Source: Epiperipatus broadwayi
Taxonomy: Eukaryota > Onychophora > Udeonychophora > Euonychophora > Peripatidae
NCBI GenBank assembly: GCA_028023455.1
Contig: JAQFVV010013333.1
Span: forward strand, 1 to 64,000
DNA length: 64,000 nt
Direction: 5' to 3'
Below are positions 48,121-60,849 of the stretch, one piece after another. How positions within the stretch are numbered: position 1 is the first letter of the stretch; every line of letters begins with the position of its first letter. The notes under the pieces are model-generated. The model was not told the origin of the DNA. It ran no database searches and saw nothing but the letters and a program-made list of their open reading frames with translations. The position numbers and the translations under genes were made by a program.

Positions 48121-48826
48121 TTGGAACTTTTAATTAAATAAAATTACTACTCAAAAATATATTACCATGACATTACTTTTTATTTATTTTAATATTTTTA
48201 TCAGATTTCAAACATTCTTTATTTTATATTCTTAAAAGAACTATTATTAAAGATTGTGCAGCTATTTTCTTATTAAAAATGAGAACATTAAAATTTTCTC
48301 CAGTGTGTTGTTAAAAAAAAAATCTATATCTCTTCTCTTTTTTTGCTTATTAACATGAAAATTAATATCTTAATCACACTTTATATTTTGTTGAATTGTT
48401 TTCTAAGAATTGGAAACATTTTTTTTATACTTTTATTTTTGTATTTGTTGAAATTATGATAAATAAATAGTTAAGCTCAAATTATACATATGTATAAAGA
48501 AAATGATTAGAAAATGGATAATTACCAATCAGTAAGACTTTTACATATGAATCATTGATTTGCAAGGTTATTATATTCATACTATCTGTTCAACCAGGTT
48601 TAATAGTTTGGATTTTTGCTGGAATCTATAAATATGAGTGAAATTCATAGTTTGCCAAGAGAATAATCAAAATTGCCATTGAAGCTGATAGTGAAAAGAA
48701 GTTTACTATAGTTGTAATGATTTAAATCTAATCATATTCCCTTTACAAAAAATTTTAATTTTGGAATGTGAATATTTATTTTTTACTTAAGAATATGATT
48801 AAAAAACATTGAATCTTATGGGTCAA

Positions 48827-49235
48827 ATATGAATATTGTTTATAAGGTTCATTTGGGACTTATACATAATAAAAGAGGGTACTATGTATTGGACTGCTGC
48901 CCATGTTTGCGATGGTGGTGGTGGGGGGTAATATATGAATATTGTTTATAAGGTTCATTTGGGACCTGTACATAATAAAAGAGGGTATTTATGTGTTGGA
49001 CCTGCTGCCCATGTTTGCCATGGCAGAATGCCTTATTAAAAAAGTCTTAAGTATTTGTTTTTATTTAATATTGTTATGGGTTTATTATTTTTGTGTACAC
49101 ATTTATAGTTTTTGTGTTGTTAAAAATTGGACTTTTTAATATGGCATTCTGCCATCGTAAACACCCTCCCCCTCCTCCCACTGGAGAAAAGTATGGTAGT
49201 CTGCCATCACAAACATGGGCAGCAGGCCTAATACG
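48827..49235. repeat. Direct plus inverted repeat cluster
   Basis: ATATGAATATTGTTTATAAG through TGCTGCCCATGTTTGC (48,827-48,915) is repeated directly at 48,933-49,022 (106-bp spacing, few differences). Further on, the second copy's end is met in inverse form: TATGGCATTCTGCCATCG at 49,140 pairs with CCATGGCAGAATGCC at 49,018, and AAACATGGGCAGCAGGCC at 49,212 pairs with CCTGCTGCCCATGTTTGC at 49,001. Two overlapping short frames (48,942-49,139 and 49,093-49,275) run through it; their translations are repeat-driven and I do not support them as genes. Confidence 0.75.
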
Positions 49236-49239
49236 TAAG

Positions 49240-50335
49240 TACCTAAAAGATATATACTTTTATAATTTGATATGAAATATATTGTACACCTTTCAATATT
49301 TTATTAACTTACAGCAAATTTATGTTAAAAAAGTAGATATTTATTAAAATAATTAAAAAGGCATATGTTGTAAATGATTAACTGGAATTTATATACTAGC
49401 TTTATTGCCATATTATTTGGAAATTAAAAGAAGTTATAAAAACATTCAAAAAGTTAAAAACTTAATTTTTGAATAGTATGAACTACTTAAAGCGGTTTAA
49501 TTGACCAAATTTATAAAACTAAGAAATAATTACAATATTAAAGACATATGATTGCTTGTTTTTATTATTGAAAAAAAAAGTTTTATAACTTAATTATAAT
49601 TTTAAAAAGAGAAAGACCTTATATATTTGTAGCATAGTTGAATTATTGTTCAGAAGGTCTAAGGATGTTCAATGAGACTAAAACGTTTGCCTGGTTTTTT
49701 TTTTCTTTTTTTTCAATTGAAATTTAAAAATTTTAATATTATTGTTAAAAAAGAGTTTTAAAGAAAAATTGTTTAGCCATTGGAATGACTTTAACATGTT
49801 ATGGCTTAATTAAAAAAAAGTTTATTGATATTATTTTAACATATTAAATAATATAAAAACAACTTTGTTAAAGAAAATTATTGGAATTTTTTTTTTTCAA
49901 ATGATTTTATTTTTATTTAAAATCCTGCAATAAATATAATAGATCATTCTGTCTTTAACAAATTTATATTTATGTTACAGTGTAAAGTATTGCATAAAGT
50001 TGTAATTTGAACTTATCTTGTTGGGTTTTAGATTTTCATTATTCTCATCTTTGTGCTATTCTTGCCATTTCAAAGGTTGATCTACAGAATGTTCTTAATA
50101 TTTTAAATACAACATTAAAAATTTTAATTTAGCAGTCAATGATGAAGTAAAATTTTTCAGCAATTTAAACCTGTATAGTCATCAACCTGAAAATATGAAT
50201 AAATATCTTTGTTACTTTTTAGGTAGAAAGACAGACGTGAATGTTACAAAATGTTGTCATAGTGACAAAACACATAATCTTTTAAAGTATTTTATCAATT
50301 AAAGCAATTGTATATAGGATTGTTTTTGATTAATT
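49240..50335. other. AT-rich stretch without recognisable features
   Basis: No motif, terminal repeat or tandem array found. Confidence 0.5.
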
Positions 50336-50424
50336 TATTATGTAAAACTGAAATGTGAATCCCTTATCAACATAAATTCTAATATACTCTATAAGATTCT
50401 AAAATATGATAACATTTTAATATA

Positions 50425-50895
50425 TATACACACTAATACAAATATTAATAGTAATAAATGTAATGATAAGTAACTATTATTCACATTCTTACAATTTACT
50501 GAAGTACTTTCATTAATTACTTAATCTTCTTCAACTGCTTTTAATTAAAAAAAAATATATGTAACAGAATGTCATCAAATCAAATCTCAAGATTACTGAA
50601 TTTTAACTTTAGCAGCTTGTCAATTAATTATATACATTTTATTTCCGTTTATGAAAATCTCCTTCTTAATAGAAATAAAATGTGTATAATTAATTGGCAA
50701 GCTGTTACGTTAAAATTTGAGAATCTTGGGATTTGACTTGATGATATTTGCTTCCATTATATATATATTTTTAATTAAAGGGTAGTTGAAGAGAGGTAAG
50801 TAATTAACTGAATGTACTTCTATGAATTGTAGGATTGTATATAATGGTTAATTACTGTTATATTAATCAATATTAATATTTTTATTAGTATTACA
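50425..50895. mobile_element. Palindromic element, about 0.47 kb, long hairpin
   Basis: The arms 50,425-50,655 and 50,672-50,895 are near reverse complements. Anchors: GTCAATTAATTATATACATT then TTATTTC at 50,619 against GAAATAAAATGTGTATAATT then AATTGGC at 50,675; AAATCTCAAGATTACTGAAT near 50,583 against AATTTGAGAATCTTGGGATT near 50,715; TACTGAAGTACTTTCATTAA at 50,499 against TTAACTGAATGTACTTC near 50,805. The loop is only about 20 bp. Pairing may continue weakly to about 50,340 and 50,930. No coding potential. Confidence 0.85.
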
Positions 50896-50999
50896 ATATT
50901 TATTAAATAATGGATATTTTATTTGAATTATATATATTGTGATGATTGCACATACTGCGATCCCACATGTATATATTTAATATTAAATAATATTAAATA

Positions 51000-52750
51000 T
51001 TGTAGTTTTCTTTTTGAAATAGAAAAAAAAAACCAAATAAATAAAAGAATCTAACCAATGAAGAAAGATAAGGTCGTAATTTATTACCATAATGAATCGG
51101 ACAAGATTCTTATCTTTTACCCTCCAAAGTGTATATTTTGAAAATATAAGAGGTAAAGTTAGAAAATATTGAAATCGTATATTTGGCTTAAAATCAAAAG
51201 TGAGAAAGGAAATATGAACGAAATAGGAACTAAAAAATGATTTATAAGAAAAAAGTAAAAATTTGAGGAGTTTAAATAAGATTAAAATAGAATTTAAAAC
51301 ATGACAAAAGATAAAGATCTATTCCATAAAAGTACACATTTTGACGAAAAAATGAAATGCATGTGTGAAAGTATGTATAAAGACAGCAATGTTTAATACA
51401 TGTCAAATGAAAATAATTTTGTTAAAATTTTATTTTATTAAAAGGAAAACAAAATAAATAAGAAATAAATGTAAAATATTGCTACGAAATTGTATGAAAA
51501 AGTAAATTTGTATAAGTTGCTGAAGGTGTCTTAGAGTGAAAGGTGTGAATGGAAAGCTACAAACAAAAAGATCAAGATAATGAAAGAATTTGAAAAAAAG
51601 ACATTAAATTAAGTCCAAAAGGACAGTTCACGTAGAGACTTCGGTGAGGACACTGCTCTTATAATAGGCAGATTAGAATAGAGTAGAAAACAGACATGAA
51701 AATCCTTTAAATTTTTAAAAGAAAAAACCCAGAAGCTGAGTGGAAAGACATTGACATAGAAACTGAACACTGTATGAACAGGAAAATGATTTACAACATA
51801 AGTGAAGCTTCAAGAATGTGTGGCTCAGGGCCATTACGATCACTGACCGATTCAGAACTACCACGCTTGAACGGTCACCTTCGCCATGTAACAACTGCCA
51901 ATGTAGCACCTGCCTGATGATCTGCCTGCCATGCCTTTGATGTCCTAGTACGGAGAAGTCACTATGAATAAGAAATTCCACAAACCGAGTCCAATCTAAG
52001 AGCGACCGTTCCCTGCTAAAGAAGTGGAGGAATTCCACGTGATACCTTAACTCATATCGGAGATGAAGAAAAACCTATGTAAATTACTTATCTCACCTGT
52101 ATAGAACATATGTGCACATACTTTTGATTTAAAGCAATTGCAAATTCCAGATATTAATGATATAGACAATAATTAAACTCTTTCTAATATTTGGAATGAT
52201 GACTATAAATGGATAATTTATTTTTGTAGATTATAATCATTTGTAGGATTTAAACCATACATTTAATCGTAGCATTATATCCAATGATTTTTTTATTGTA
52301 TGTAAATATTTCAATTGATTTCTTTTTTGTTGTTTATTTATTATATTAAATATTCCTTAATTATTTTATGTTTTGTCTCGTTCTTTGCCATTCCAGACAG
52401 TTAATATATCCGGAGGGGTTTGGGTTAATAATTAATACTTCATTTTGAGCTCTAAGTAACACGTGAGGCTAGTGGTACAGTATTCTTGATCCCATTTAAT
52501 TTTATAAATTATCCAAGCGCTGTAATTCTTTAATAATTACAGCAGTCGAGAGACATTTGACCGGAAAGATAACCTGGGGCAATATCCATATGGTCACAGG
52601 TTCTGTCAAGTACAGATATAGATTCATTTATGTGCATAGGTTCTCTCTGCTTGCCGTAACGGAAAGTGGATGATTTTGAATTTAAGAATCCGTATTATAT
52701 ATAAATAAAAGGGAAGGTCTTTCGATCGCCGTGTTTCCGTTACAATATAT
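51000..52750. other. Unassigned segment, CpG- and GC-richer than its surroundings
   Basis: The segment has many CpG dinucleotides (for example GGTCGTAAT, GAATCGGAC, CACGTAG, TTACGATCACTGACCG, CCACGCTTGAACGG, GAGCGACCG, TTTCGATCGCCGTG), which are scarce elsewhere in the window. The 51,020-51,720 part is purine-rich on the plus strand. At 51,711-51,917 the plus strand is open for 68 codons (NPEAEWKDIDIETEHCMNRK, then a Ser- and Leu-containing end at a TGA). The opposite strand is open for 107 codons from 52,038 to 51,715 (MEFLHFFSRERSLLDWTRF at its start). I recognise neither. It could be a young mobile element, a non-coding RNA exon or an unmethylated regulatory segment. Confidence 0.4.
52630..52745. 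repeat. Short inverted repeat with Helitron-like motif
   Basis: CCGTAACGGAAAGTGG near 52,655 faces GTGTTTCCGTTACA near 52,731. Between them TATTATATATAAATAAAAGG followed by GAAGGTC resembles the TATATAATAAAAGG start seen in many Helitrons, and it is preceded by TCC at 52,689-52,691. No 3' CTRR end with hairpin could be found, so the Helitron idea is weak. Confidence 0.25.
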
Positions 52751-54055
52751 ATATATATATGTTGCTATTGAGTCTATTATTGTAAAAAAACATTTCTGTA
52801 TTGAAAAGATAAAGCAAATGAACAGGAACAGACTTCTTAATATTTTAAGGTGAATTTGACCATAGATTATATGGGACAGCTTTGTTTATATTATAAAAAC
52901 TTCAAATACTCTTTAAAAAGAGACATGGTATGTTAATTTTTTTCATTGTTATTACGTAGTTGATGTCAGAATGAAATGGAGAGCTACAATTAAATGAGAT
53001 TTGGAACTCTCAAAAACAAAAAATTGCTGCCGGAAAAATTAAAAGATGACATTGTAAGTTGTCAAACAGATTAAAGGATCAGCAATGGGATATGCACATG
53101 CATTTCTAAATCATGGATTTGAAAATATAATTTTATTTTTAATTTTTTATTCTTTGTCTCTCTTTTGGAATTTGAATAACCATATTTATTTAGCAATGAC
53201 AACTAATGATGAGTTATGAAGTATAATAATTTAATAGTTGTGTAAAATTAAAAGGCTGTAAACAAGCTTCCTATTTAATGTTCATTGTCTATAGTACTTT
53301 TTTTAGTTTCAAAGGAACTTTATTAGAAGATAAACCAATTACATAAAGTCTTGTTAAATTGATTAATGGTTACAAATACAAATTTAGGATATACATATCT
53401 ATATTTTTTAAAAGTAATATTTAATCATATTTGTTTCTTATTAGTGTTCACCCCATTATTGCCTTTAACTTTAAAGTTCTCATTATTTCAAGTCATAATG
53501 TTTTTTTAGTTACTGTTTATAACATAAAGGAAAATAATAATTGTTGTAATTTATTATTCCAAATAGTAACTCTTTATCTCTACTAATTATTCTAATTGTT
53601 TGCATCACCTAGAATGTAAACTTAGAGATGCATTAAGGTTCAAATATGGTTATAGATGTAAAATTTTACTTTTCATTTTTTTCTGCTCTTAAATCATTTA
53701 GATTTTGCAAGTAATATATTTTATATCTTCAGAAAATATCAAAAATGGAATCAGACAACAGAAATAGTCTTGACAAGAAATGCTCATTACAAATTGAATA
53801 TCTGTCATATTAGTGACCAAGATGTTTCATAAATATCTGGTGGAGAGATTTTTTTGTCTTATTATTCTGATTATTTCTAATTTATCTTTGAAATTATTTA
53901 AGTGGCTTCTACTGTTATCATTGTAGAGAAAAAAACAACTTGTGCACCATAGTGCATAGAGTTTAAATGTAATAATATGGATTTCTGCCAAAGTTTGCAT
54001 TTGAGAATGATTGTATGAGTGAGTGAATGTTGCTGTTCTTTTTAATATGTATTGT
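52751..54055. other. AT-rich stretch without recognisable features
   Basis: No motif found. Confidence 0.5.
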
Positions 54056-54059
54056 ATTT

Positions 54060-54500
54060 ATATTAGTTCTGGTAGGTTCTAGAGTGTTGCATTTAAATAG
54101 AAAATGACTTTGATCCTCTTCTTTTTGTGACATAGTTCACACATAGCATCCATGTTATTATAAAATCTTTTGTATTTAAGGAAATGAATATTGGCATTGG
54201 ACCCATGTTTAATTTTATAGAGAAAATCAAAGTATTTAGGTTCAAGTGTCCAGTGCTTGAATCTTCACAAGGGTTTTTGTTGTTAATCCCCAGCACTGAT
54301 AAGATGCTTGTATTGCCTGTGTTTGGAAATAATGTACTGTGAGTTTTTCCAATAGTTGCATTTTCCTTGATAAAATTCTGTTTTAAGACTTGTGGATATT
54401 ATCGGTTTAAGAATTGTTGCCCAATGTTTTGAATTTGGAGGAGGTTTATCTGTTGGTAGTACATTAATTATTGTTTCAATTTAAGTTAGATTTTTTTCCA
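54060..54500 (-). pseudogene. R1-like LINE C-terminal remnant
   Basis: On the minus strand, near 54,355-54,220, the translation reads GKTHSTLFPN, then EDSSTGHLNLNTLIFSIKL within a 67-codon frame (54,296-54,093). A shifted frame continues with MDAMCELCHKK. This follows the R1-type order: WDxSTxGRxTxxFFP, then (L)TGHGxFxxYLxxxxL, then CxxC. Earlier RT blocks were not found on the minus strand above 54,500. The assignment is by motif order, with only moderate residue identity. Confidence 0.5.
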
Positions 54501-56420
54501 TAGATGACAAAAGATTAACTCTCTTTTGTACTCTAAATATTTGTATTGAGTGTAATCCTTATCCATTGCTACTGGGGTGTGCTTGTAATTTTTTGATTGA
54601 GATGGCAGCAGTTTTTTTTTTTTTTTTTTGCACTTTGTAAAGTACTTTTTGCATTGTGAATTGACTTTTTTTTTTAGGTGATTTTTAGTAGATATGTAGT
54701 TTATTTAGTTATTTAATAAGTGTATTAATAATTATCTATCTTTTATGGAAGTTGATATTTATATGTTTTAATTTTACATTTTTTAATTATTATCGGTAAC
54801 TATTATTTAAAGAACAGATTTATGTTATTGTGATTTGTTTTTTATGAAAAAAAGAGAGAACAAATTATAGGTGTTATATCTGTAAGGAAATGATTAATGA
54901 ATATACACATTTACAGTAATCTCTGTAAAGTATAGTATCAAGTTATTAAATAGAAATATTTTTAAGATATGTCCAAAGATAAATTTTTTGCATTTACAAT
55001 TTAAACAATGACTACATATCAGGTGGGGGAGGGGGGATAGGTAAAATATTTACATTTAACTAATGGTGCATTTTAAAAACTTTAAATAATAAAAAAAAAA
55101 TGTTTAAAATAAATTGGAAAGGAAAGGTACATAAATCTCACTATTAATATAAGGCCAAAAGCATTTTTTGATTGTCATCTTTGAATTCCTTTTGATAATA
55201 AAGTTTTGTCATAATTATTGCCTTTTAAGTTAAAAATATTGATTATGAATTTCAAAAGTGAAAATATAAATTCAAATATATCTTGGTAAAGTTAATTGCA
55301 TTTCTTTTTATAACTATTGCAACTAATTATTCATTTTTTGAAATTGATTTACAAACTTTTTAAAAGTATAATTTCCTTTTCCTTAGGCTGTTTTGTTTAA
55401 TATGTAAAAAACCTAAGATTTACAAAACTTTTGACAGTAAATAACTTTCTTTTTGCTAGGTTGTTACAAAGATGAATAATCCCTAAACAGATAAACAAAA
55501 ATAATATCTTTTTAGTATTGTGAGACTCTGGAACATATTTAATAATTGGCATTAATTATCAATTAAAGTTACAATCATGCTTTATACATTTATTACAACT
55601 TTCATTAAATAAATTTATGTTTGCTCATCAAGTTGTTAAAATATTCTTGCAATCAATAGAGATATAAAATATTTCAAATACTGTATGTTTATAGTTAAGA
55701 AATTGATAGAAAATATGATCAATTAAGTTTTAAGAAGCTTAAATATCTTAGTTGGAATTCAATGTATAATTTTCTAGAAAGATAATCCAAAAATAACAGA
55801 AGCACTTTTATAGTTGTGGTTACCAACATTCTTTCATTAAATTCTCACTAATGGGATCTAGTTGAAAAGTTATTTAATTAGAATTATTCAAGTAAAGAAA
55901 TTATTCAATCATTCTCTTCAAATTATGAATTGATATCTAATGCAATCTCAAATTATACATTTGATGCAAAAACACATCTTCATTAAATTGTAAATGTAAG
56001 ATGAATTTTCAGAAAAATGATATTGATGTCAAAAGAAAGGACTACATGTTAGAAGCTTTGGAAAATATGACATCTACATAATGTTATGTTTTCTAGCTCT
56101 CTAAAAGATCAGGGATTTAAATTGATCAAAACTTTTTCAAGATTGTTTGATATATTAATATTTTCTAAAAATGTGAATAACAAAGACCCAATTGTATTAT
56201 ATGAACTTTAAAAAGAACAGAACAAGCATTATCTACAAGTTTGCACACAAAGAAAAAAATGTATTATTCTTTGAATTTATTATGACAACCTAAAAATTTA
56301 TTTCACTTTTTTGTGGTAGGAGTCATTTTCTTATTTGAGAGAATTAGTTTTGAAGTACTTAAATGTACCAACCAGCCTTTTTTGTTGTTGAAAGTAAGCG
56401 AGTAATAGAAGAAAGAAGTA
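54501..56420. other. AT-rich stretch without recognisable genes
   Basis: T runs at about 54,612-54,629, and a G-rich string at about 55,021-55,037 (GGTGGGGGAGGGGGG). Otherwise nothing. Confidence 0.5.
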
Positions 56421-56424
56421 GATT

Positions 56425-56560
56425 GAAGAGCATTGTAATGTAGTGATTACATCATTTGTAGTAATTTTATGACTCAAGTTCCAAATTCAAGTAAAGCTTG
56501 CAGATTTGTTAGAAAGTTGAGAATTTTCTAAATAAGAAATTTTCAGGCAATCAAGGTCAA
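56425..56560 (+). mobile_element. tRNA-derived SINE relic
   Basis: CATTGTAATGTAGTGATTAC at 56,431-56,450 closely follows the A-box form of SINEs (TGGTGTAGTGGTTA). GACTCAAGTTCCAAATTCAA at 56,471-56,490 resembles a B box (GGTTCAAATTC with one inserted C) at a suitable distance. A non-tRNA body follows; its 3' end is unclear. Of the three SINE candidates this one has the best A box. Confidence 0.45.
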
Positions 56561-59500
56561 TCTTATGAATGTTGATCCACTGACTGCAAAATTATAAATT
56601 ATAGTATGCAACCATTTATGAAAATTATGTCAAATCTGCAAGTCAAGTAAGTTATGCCATCAAAGTAGAGAAATTAAAATATCTACATTTAAGAGCAGTG
56701 TGGTTTGATTACTTTTGAAAAATTATATATTTTTCATTATATAATAAAATACTGTTATAAAATGTTTTTAATTATCTTTTTAATTAAAACCTTTTTTACT
56801 GTAAATTTTTGTTAATAATATTAGCTTTCAGACAATGAAAAATTTATAGCAGCATTATGAGAAAAAAATGAAAATATTACTATGATCCATTCCAATGATA
56901 AAATTAATCGATTCTTCTTTTATTGCTGTTGAAATATCAGAAAAATGTAATTGATAGAAATAGTTAATTGAATGATTAAATTTTTATTCTTAGTGTTTGT
57001 ATATATATACACACACAGATAAATATTGCAAAATTTGTTATAAAAATATAATTGTTAATTATTCTTTTATATTGAATGAATTATATAATATGGCTTTTAT
57101 TTATATTCTGTTAATATGCTTTTATTGTTATTTACATTAATTTTTTTAAATGTTTTTCATGTTATGGTCTTTTTAGTCATTATTTTTATACTGCTTCCTT
57201 AAAGTATTTAGTAATGCAAAATTAGATTTCTTTTAAAATAAATTTAGCAAATGTTCAGGAACATCTAAGAGAGAAGTGGAGATTTAACTCAAAATTTAAA
57301 ATCAAAGTCAATTAAAAATTTGATTAATATTGCTCATCAAAAATTTTCAAATATGGAAAGAAGGAAAAAAATAAGTAAATGCATACTTTTATAATAATAT
57401 TTTTTATTGGAATGATTTCATACAATTTAAAATAATGATTACTATGATGTCTGAATACTTATCTATAAAACATCAAGAAATTTTTTCAAGCCTTTTGTAA
57501 GTACATCACATAGTTCATAGGAGATAATAGACCACAGGTTAAGAAAGAATAACGATTTGTATTATTTTATATAAAATTTTAGACTTCAGGTTTTCATTAA
57601 CTTTGCATAAAACTTCATTATGAAGTTTATTTTTAAATCTTATATACATACACACACATATAGTTGCAGCCTATATTTTGTAAATGTAGTCATATATATG
57701 CAAGCACAAACTTTTACCAATAAAATAACTTTTGTGAATTTTTTATTGCATACGCTCATACAAACATCAATTCCTTTAACTAAAATATTGTTAGTGGAAT
57801 TAATAATACGTCATGTAAGATCTTGGATTAACTTCTGGGTTTTAGTTTCTGATTTTGAAATTATTGGACTAATGTTATAATGGATAGATGGTACAGAAGA
57901 AATACTATTTTATCAAAAAATTTTCATAGGTAAAATTAATTTAAAATCAGATTCGTATTACTATCAAGAAAAATTGTTGTAATGAACTACCATATCCTGA
58001 AGTGTTACGGTTCTTTCTAATTTGGAAATTGAAGTTAATTTTTTTTCTCAATATTCTTATTCCTGGATTTTGGTTTCATGTTTAAATCTCTAAAAATATC
58101 ATGGTTATTTTATTACAACTAATATAATGTATTATTGTTGAATATCAAAATTATTGAAACATATTGGAAACTGAATGCTCTTAATGGGAATAAAGTTAAA
58201 AATAAGTATTAATATGAGTAATGCTAAATTAGTTTTTAAAACCATTATTAGAGAATTTAAACAGTAAAATGTAGATGGTTATATTATAAAACAGTATATA
58301 TTTTTAATAAGAGTTTTTTTGAAATATGAAGAGAAATTAATAAGGTAATTAATTTTTTGATAATATGGAAGTTCTTTTTAAGTCTGGCAATTTAGTGAAC
58401 TGCAATTACATTTATGTTTTTGAATTCAAAGAAGGAAAATAATTTATCAGAAAATGAATAGGAACTGGAATCCTAAATATAGGAGAGTTAATGTAATAAA
58501 GCATTTTTATAATTTGGAATAAAAATTGATATTATAACAATATCCAAAATATTAAAAGTTACAAGTGTGTAAAAAATATTTTTTTTGAAAAAAAGTTTAT
58601 TGATGATAAAAACAATGAATATAACCAAACAAAAAGTAAGGAATAATAGTAGTTACAAAAATTACAAATCCAATTCACATTTTAATAATAATATTAAACA
58701 GAACATATCTAATTCTGAAAATGATATATTTTCATATTAATAAAAACAATCAAGACCAAGTTGATTCATAACAATACTATAAAAAGATATAATTAATTAT
58801 TTTTAATATCAGTATAATTATTTTTATCAACATATTAAATACTGACTTAACATATAGAAAGAATTTGAAAACAAAATCACTGAAAATATTAATCTGGTCA
58901 TAGAATTATTTCGTCCTTATTATACTAGTGTAGAAATTTATACTATTTTAAAAAAATAATATCAAAAATGTAAAGATTTGAATTTTTTAAATGTTTGTAC
59001 AAAAATGAGCTTTTTTAAAAAAATTCTAAATCACTTTCAATTGCCATATCTATAATATGAATTTAAATAATAATTTTGTGAGTTAATTTACAATGAGATT
59101 TTTGCATTATTTTAAATTGTATTTGAACATAAATGATTTTTATTTAATAAAAAGGATTCTCAATGATATTATACCAAAGAACTCTTAAGTAAATAAGGCA
59201 CCCTCACAATAAATTTGAGGAAGAGTATGCATATCATGTCTGTCTATAATGCAGTTCAATTTGTGGAATATTCATTGAATGTAACTTCTATAGAATTATC
59301 ATAGCAAATTCATGCAAAATATTTACTACAAACTGTATGTAATATTTTAAACTTTTTAATCAGTGGTAGTTCGATGAGTTTACAACAATTTTCAAATGAT
59401 TTCCAACGATGGCTCATTAACATGATCAAAATTCATTTTGGTAAAATGATCAGCAGTCAAAACATTTATGTCTTTAGAACATATAGAAATAAAGTACTCT

Positions 59501-60845
59501 TAAGTGTAATTATCAAAATGATAAATTTAATGTGGGTCTAGTAGACAAGTCAGGGAGACTTTCTTAACTAGAAAAATATATTTGTATCCATAAATTTATA
59601 TAGGAATACCCATAACTAAATAATAATTATTAATTTTATTATTGATTGAGATTTATTCCTAATTTATAGTTTTAATAATAACTCTCTCTGCTACTGTACC
59701 ACAAAGTTCATAAAATTGAGAAATACTAGTTTCAATATTTTTATTAACTATTTTATTTATAATTAAAAGTAGTGTACTTCCACCGAATTAAATACAATAG
59801 CAATTATTTATATATTTTTTCAATATTACAATTTAATTATACATTCCTATTAATAAACTTTTCTTTCAATAATAACTATCATTTTTTTTCTTTGTCATAA
59901 CTAAAAATTTTGGACTCGTATATTAAGAGTTACTATTAATTGGATGAGTTCACCTTGTATATTTCTCATCATATCAATTTTATTATATGGTTCTTATTCC
60001 AAAATCTAACAGATTATAGTTAGGAATCAATATTACAATATTCTTTATGACCTGTTTGTTGCATAGATAATAGACTGGTATATTCTGAATTTAAAATTAT
60101 AGTCGCATTTCTTTTTAAAAATATAACATTTTATTTGTAACAGTTTAAAAAAAATATTGGAAGTAAACAATTTAAAATTTTTCAAACCGGATAATTTTCA
60201 TCCTATTGAAAAAAGAGAGATGAATTATAAAAGATAATTTAATACAGAATTGAATGATGTTTAACATGATTTTATATTTGTAATAGTTTTTACGCAAATT
60301 GAAATGGAACGTTATGTGAAAAAAGAGATAGAATTTGTGTTCAAATGTGTTGTATCATAATTAAAGTGTTCATTGCAAACATATTAATATAAAAATTTGA
60401 TATTTACTCTTTAGAAACAACTACTATTCACGTTAAGTTTCAATAGCTGTTACACGTTAAAATTGACATATTTAATTATCAAATTGGTTATGTTACTGAA
60501 GCATTATTTTTTTTAAAAAATAGCTCTATTTTGAATTTACTAAAAATAAATATTTTGACTAAGTTATTTTCTCGCGATTATATTATTAGATACGATTAAA
60601 AGAAAATATGGCATTATTTAATTTGCGTGAATAATAAAATGAAATTTCATAAGCAGTATAAGGATTTAGACTTTCTATGACTGATAAGTCTTAAGAATAA
60701 TTGGTTAATTAAGATACCAAAGGAGATAGTCATTATTTGATTGTGATCATATTTATATCTTTTTTTCATAACATTGAAAATAAAATATGGACCTGAAAAG
60801 TGATATAATTTTATTAATCCTGGGAATGATATTCTTTTAGATGAA
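56561..60845. other. AT-rich stretch without recognisable genes
   Basis: The 86-codon frame 57,620-57,880 contains a short CA repeat (57,649-57,659) and no motif. At 59,692-59,735 the reverse complement AGTATTTCTCAATTTTATGA followed by ACTTTGTGG resembles a hAT terminus, but no partner end was found. Other frames are AT-driven. Confidence 0.45.
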
Positions 60846-60849
60846 TAAT

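Noticed and set aside
48942-49275. Two overlapping plus-strand frames of 65 and 60 codons
   Set aside because: They run through the direct/inverted repeat cluster and their translations follow the repeat. No motif.
57620-57880. 86-codon plus-strand frame with IHTHTYS
   Set aside because: The start derives from a CA microsatellite, and the rest is hydrophobic AT-driven sequence with no known domain.
59692-59735. Isolated hAT-like terminus (reverse complement AGTATTTCTCAATTTTATGA)
   Set aside because: No matching opposite end, coding remnant or target duplication within several kb, so it is not listed as an element.
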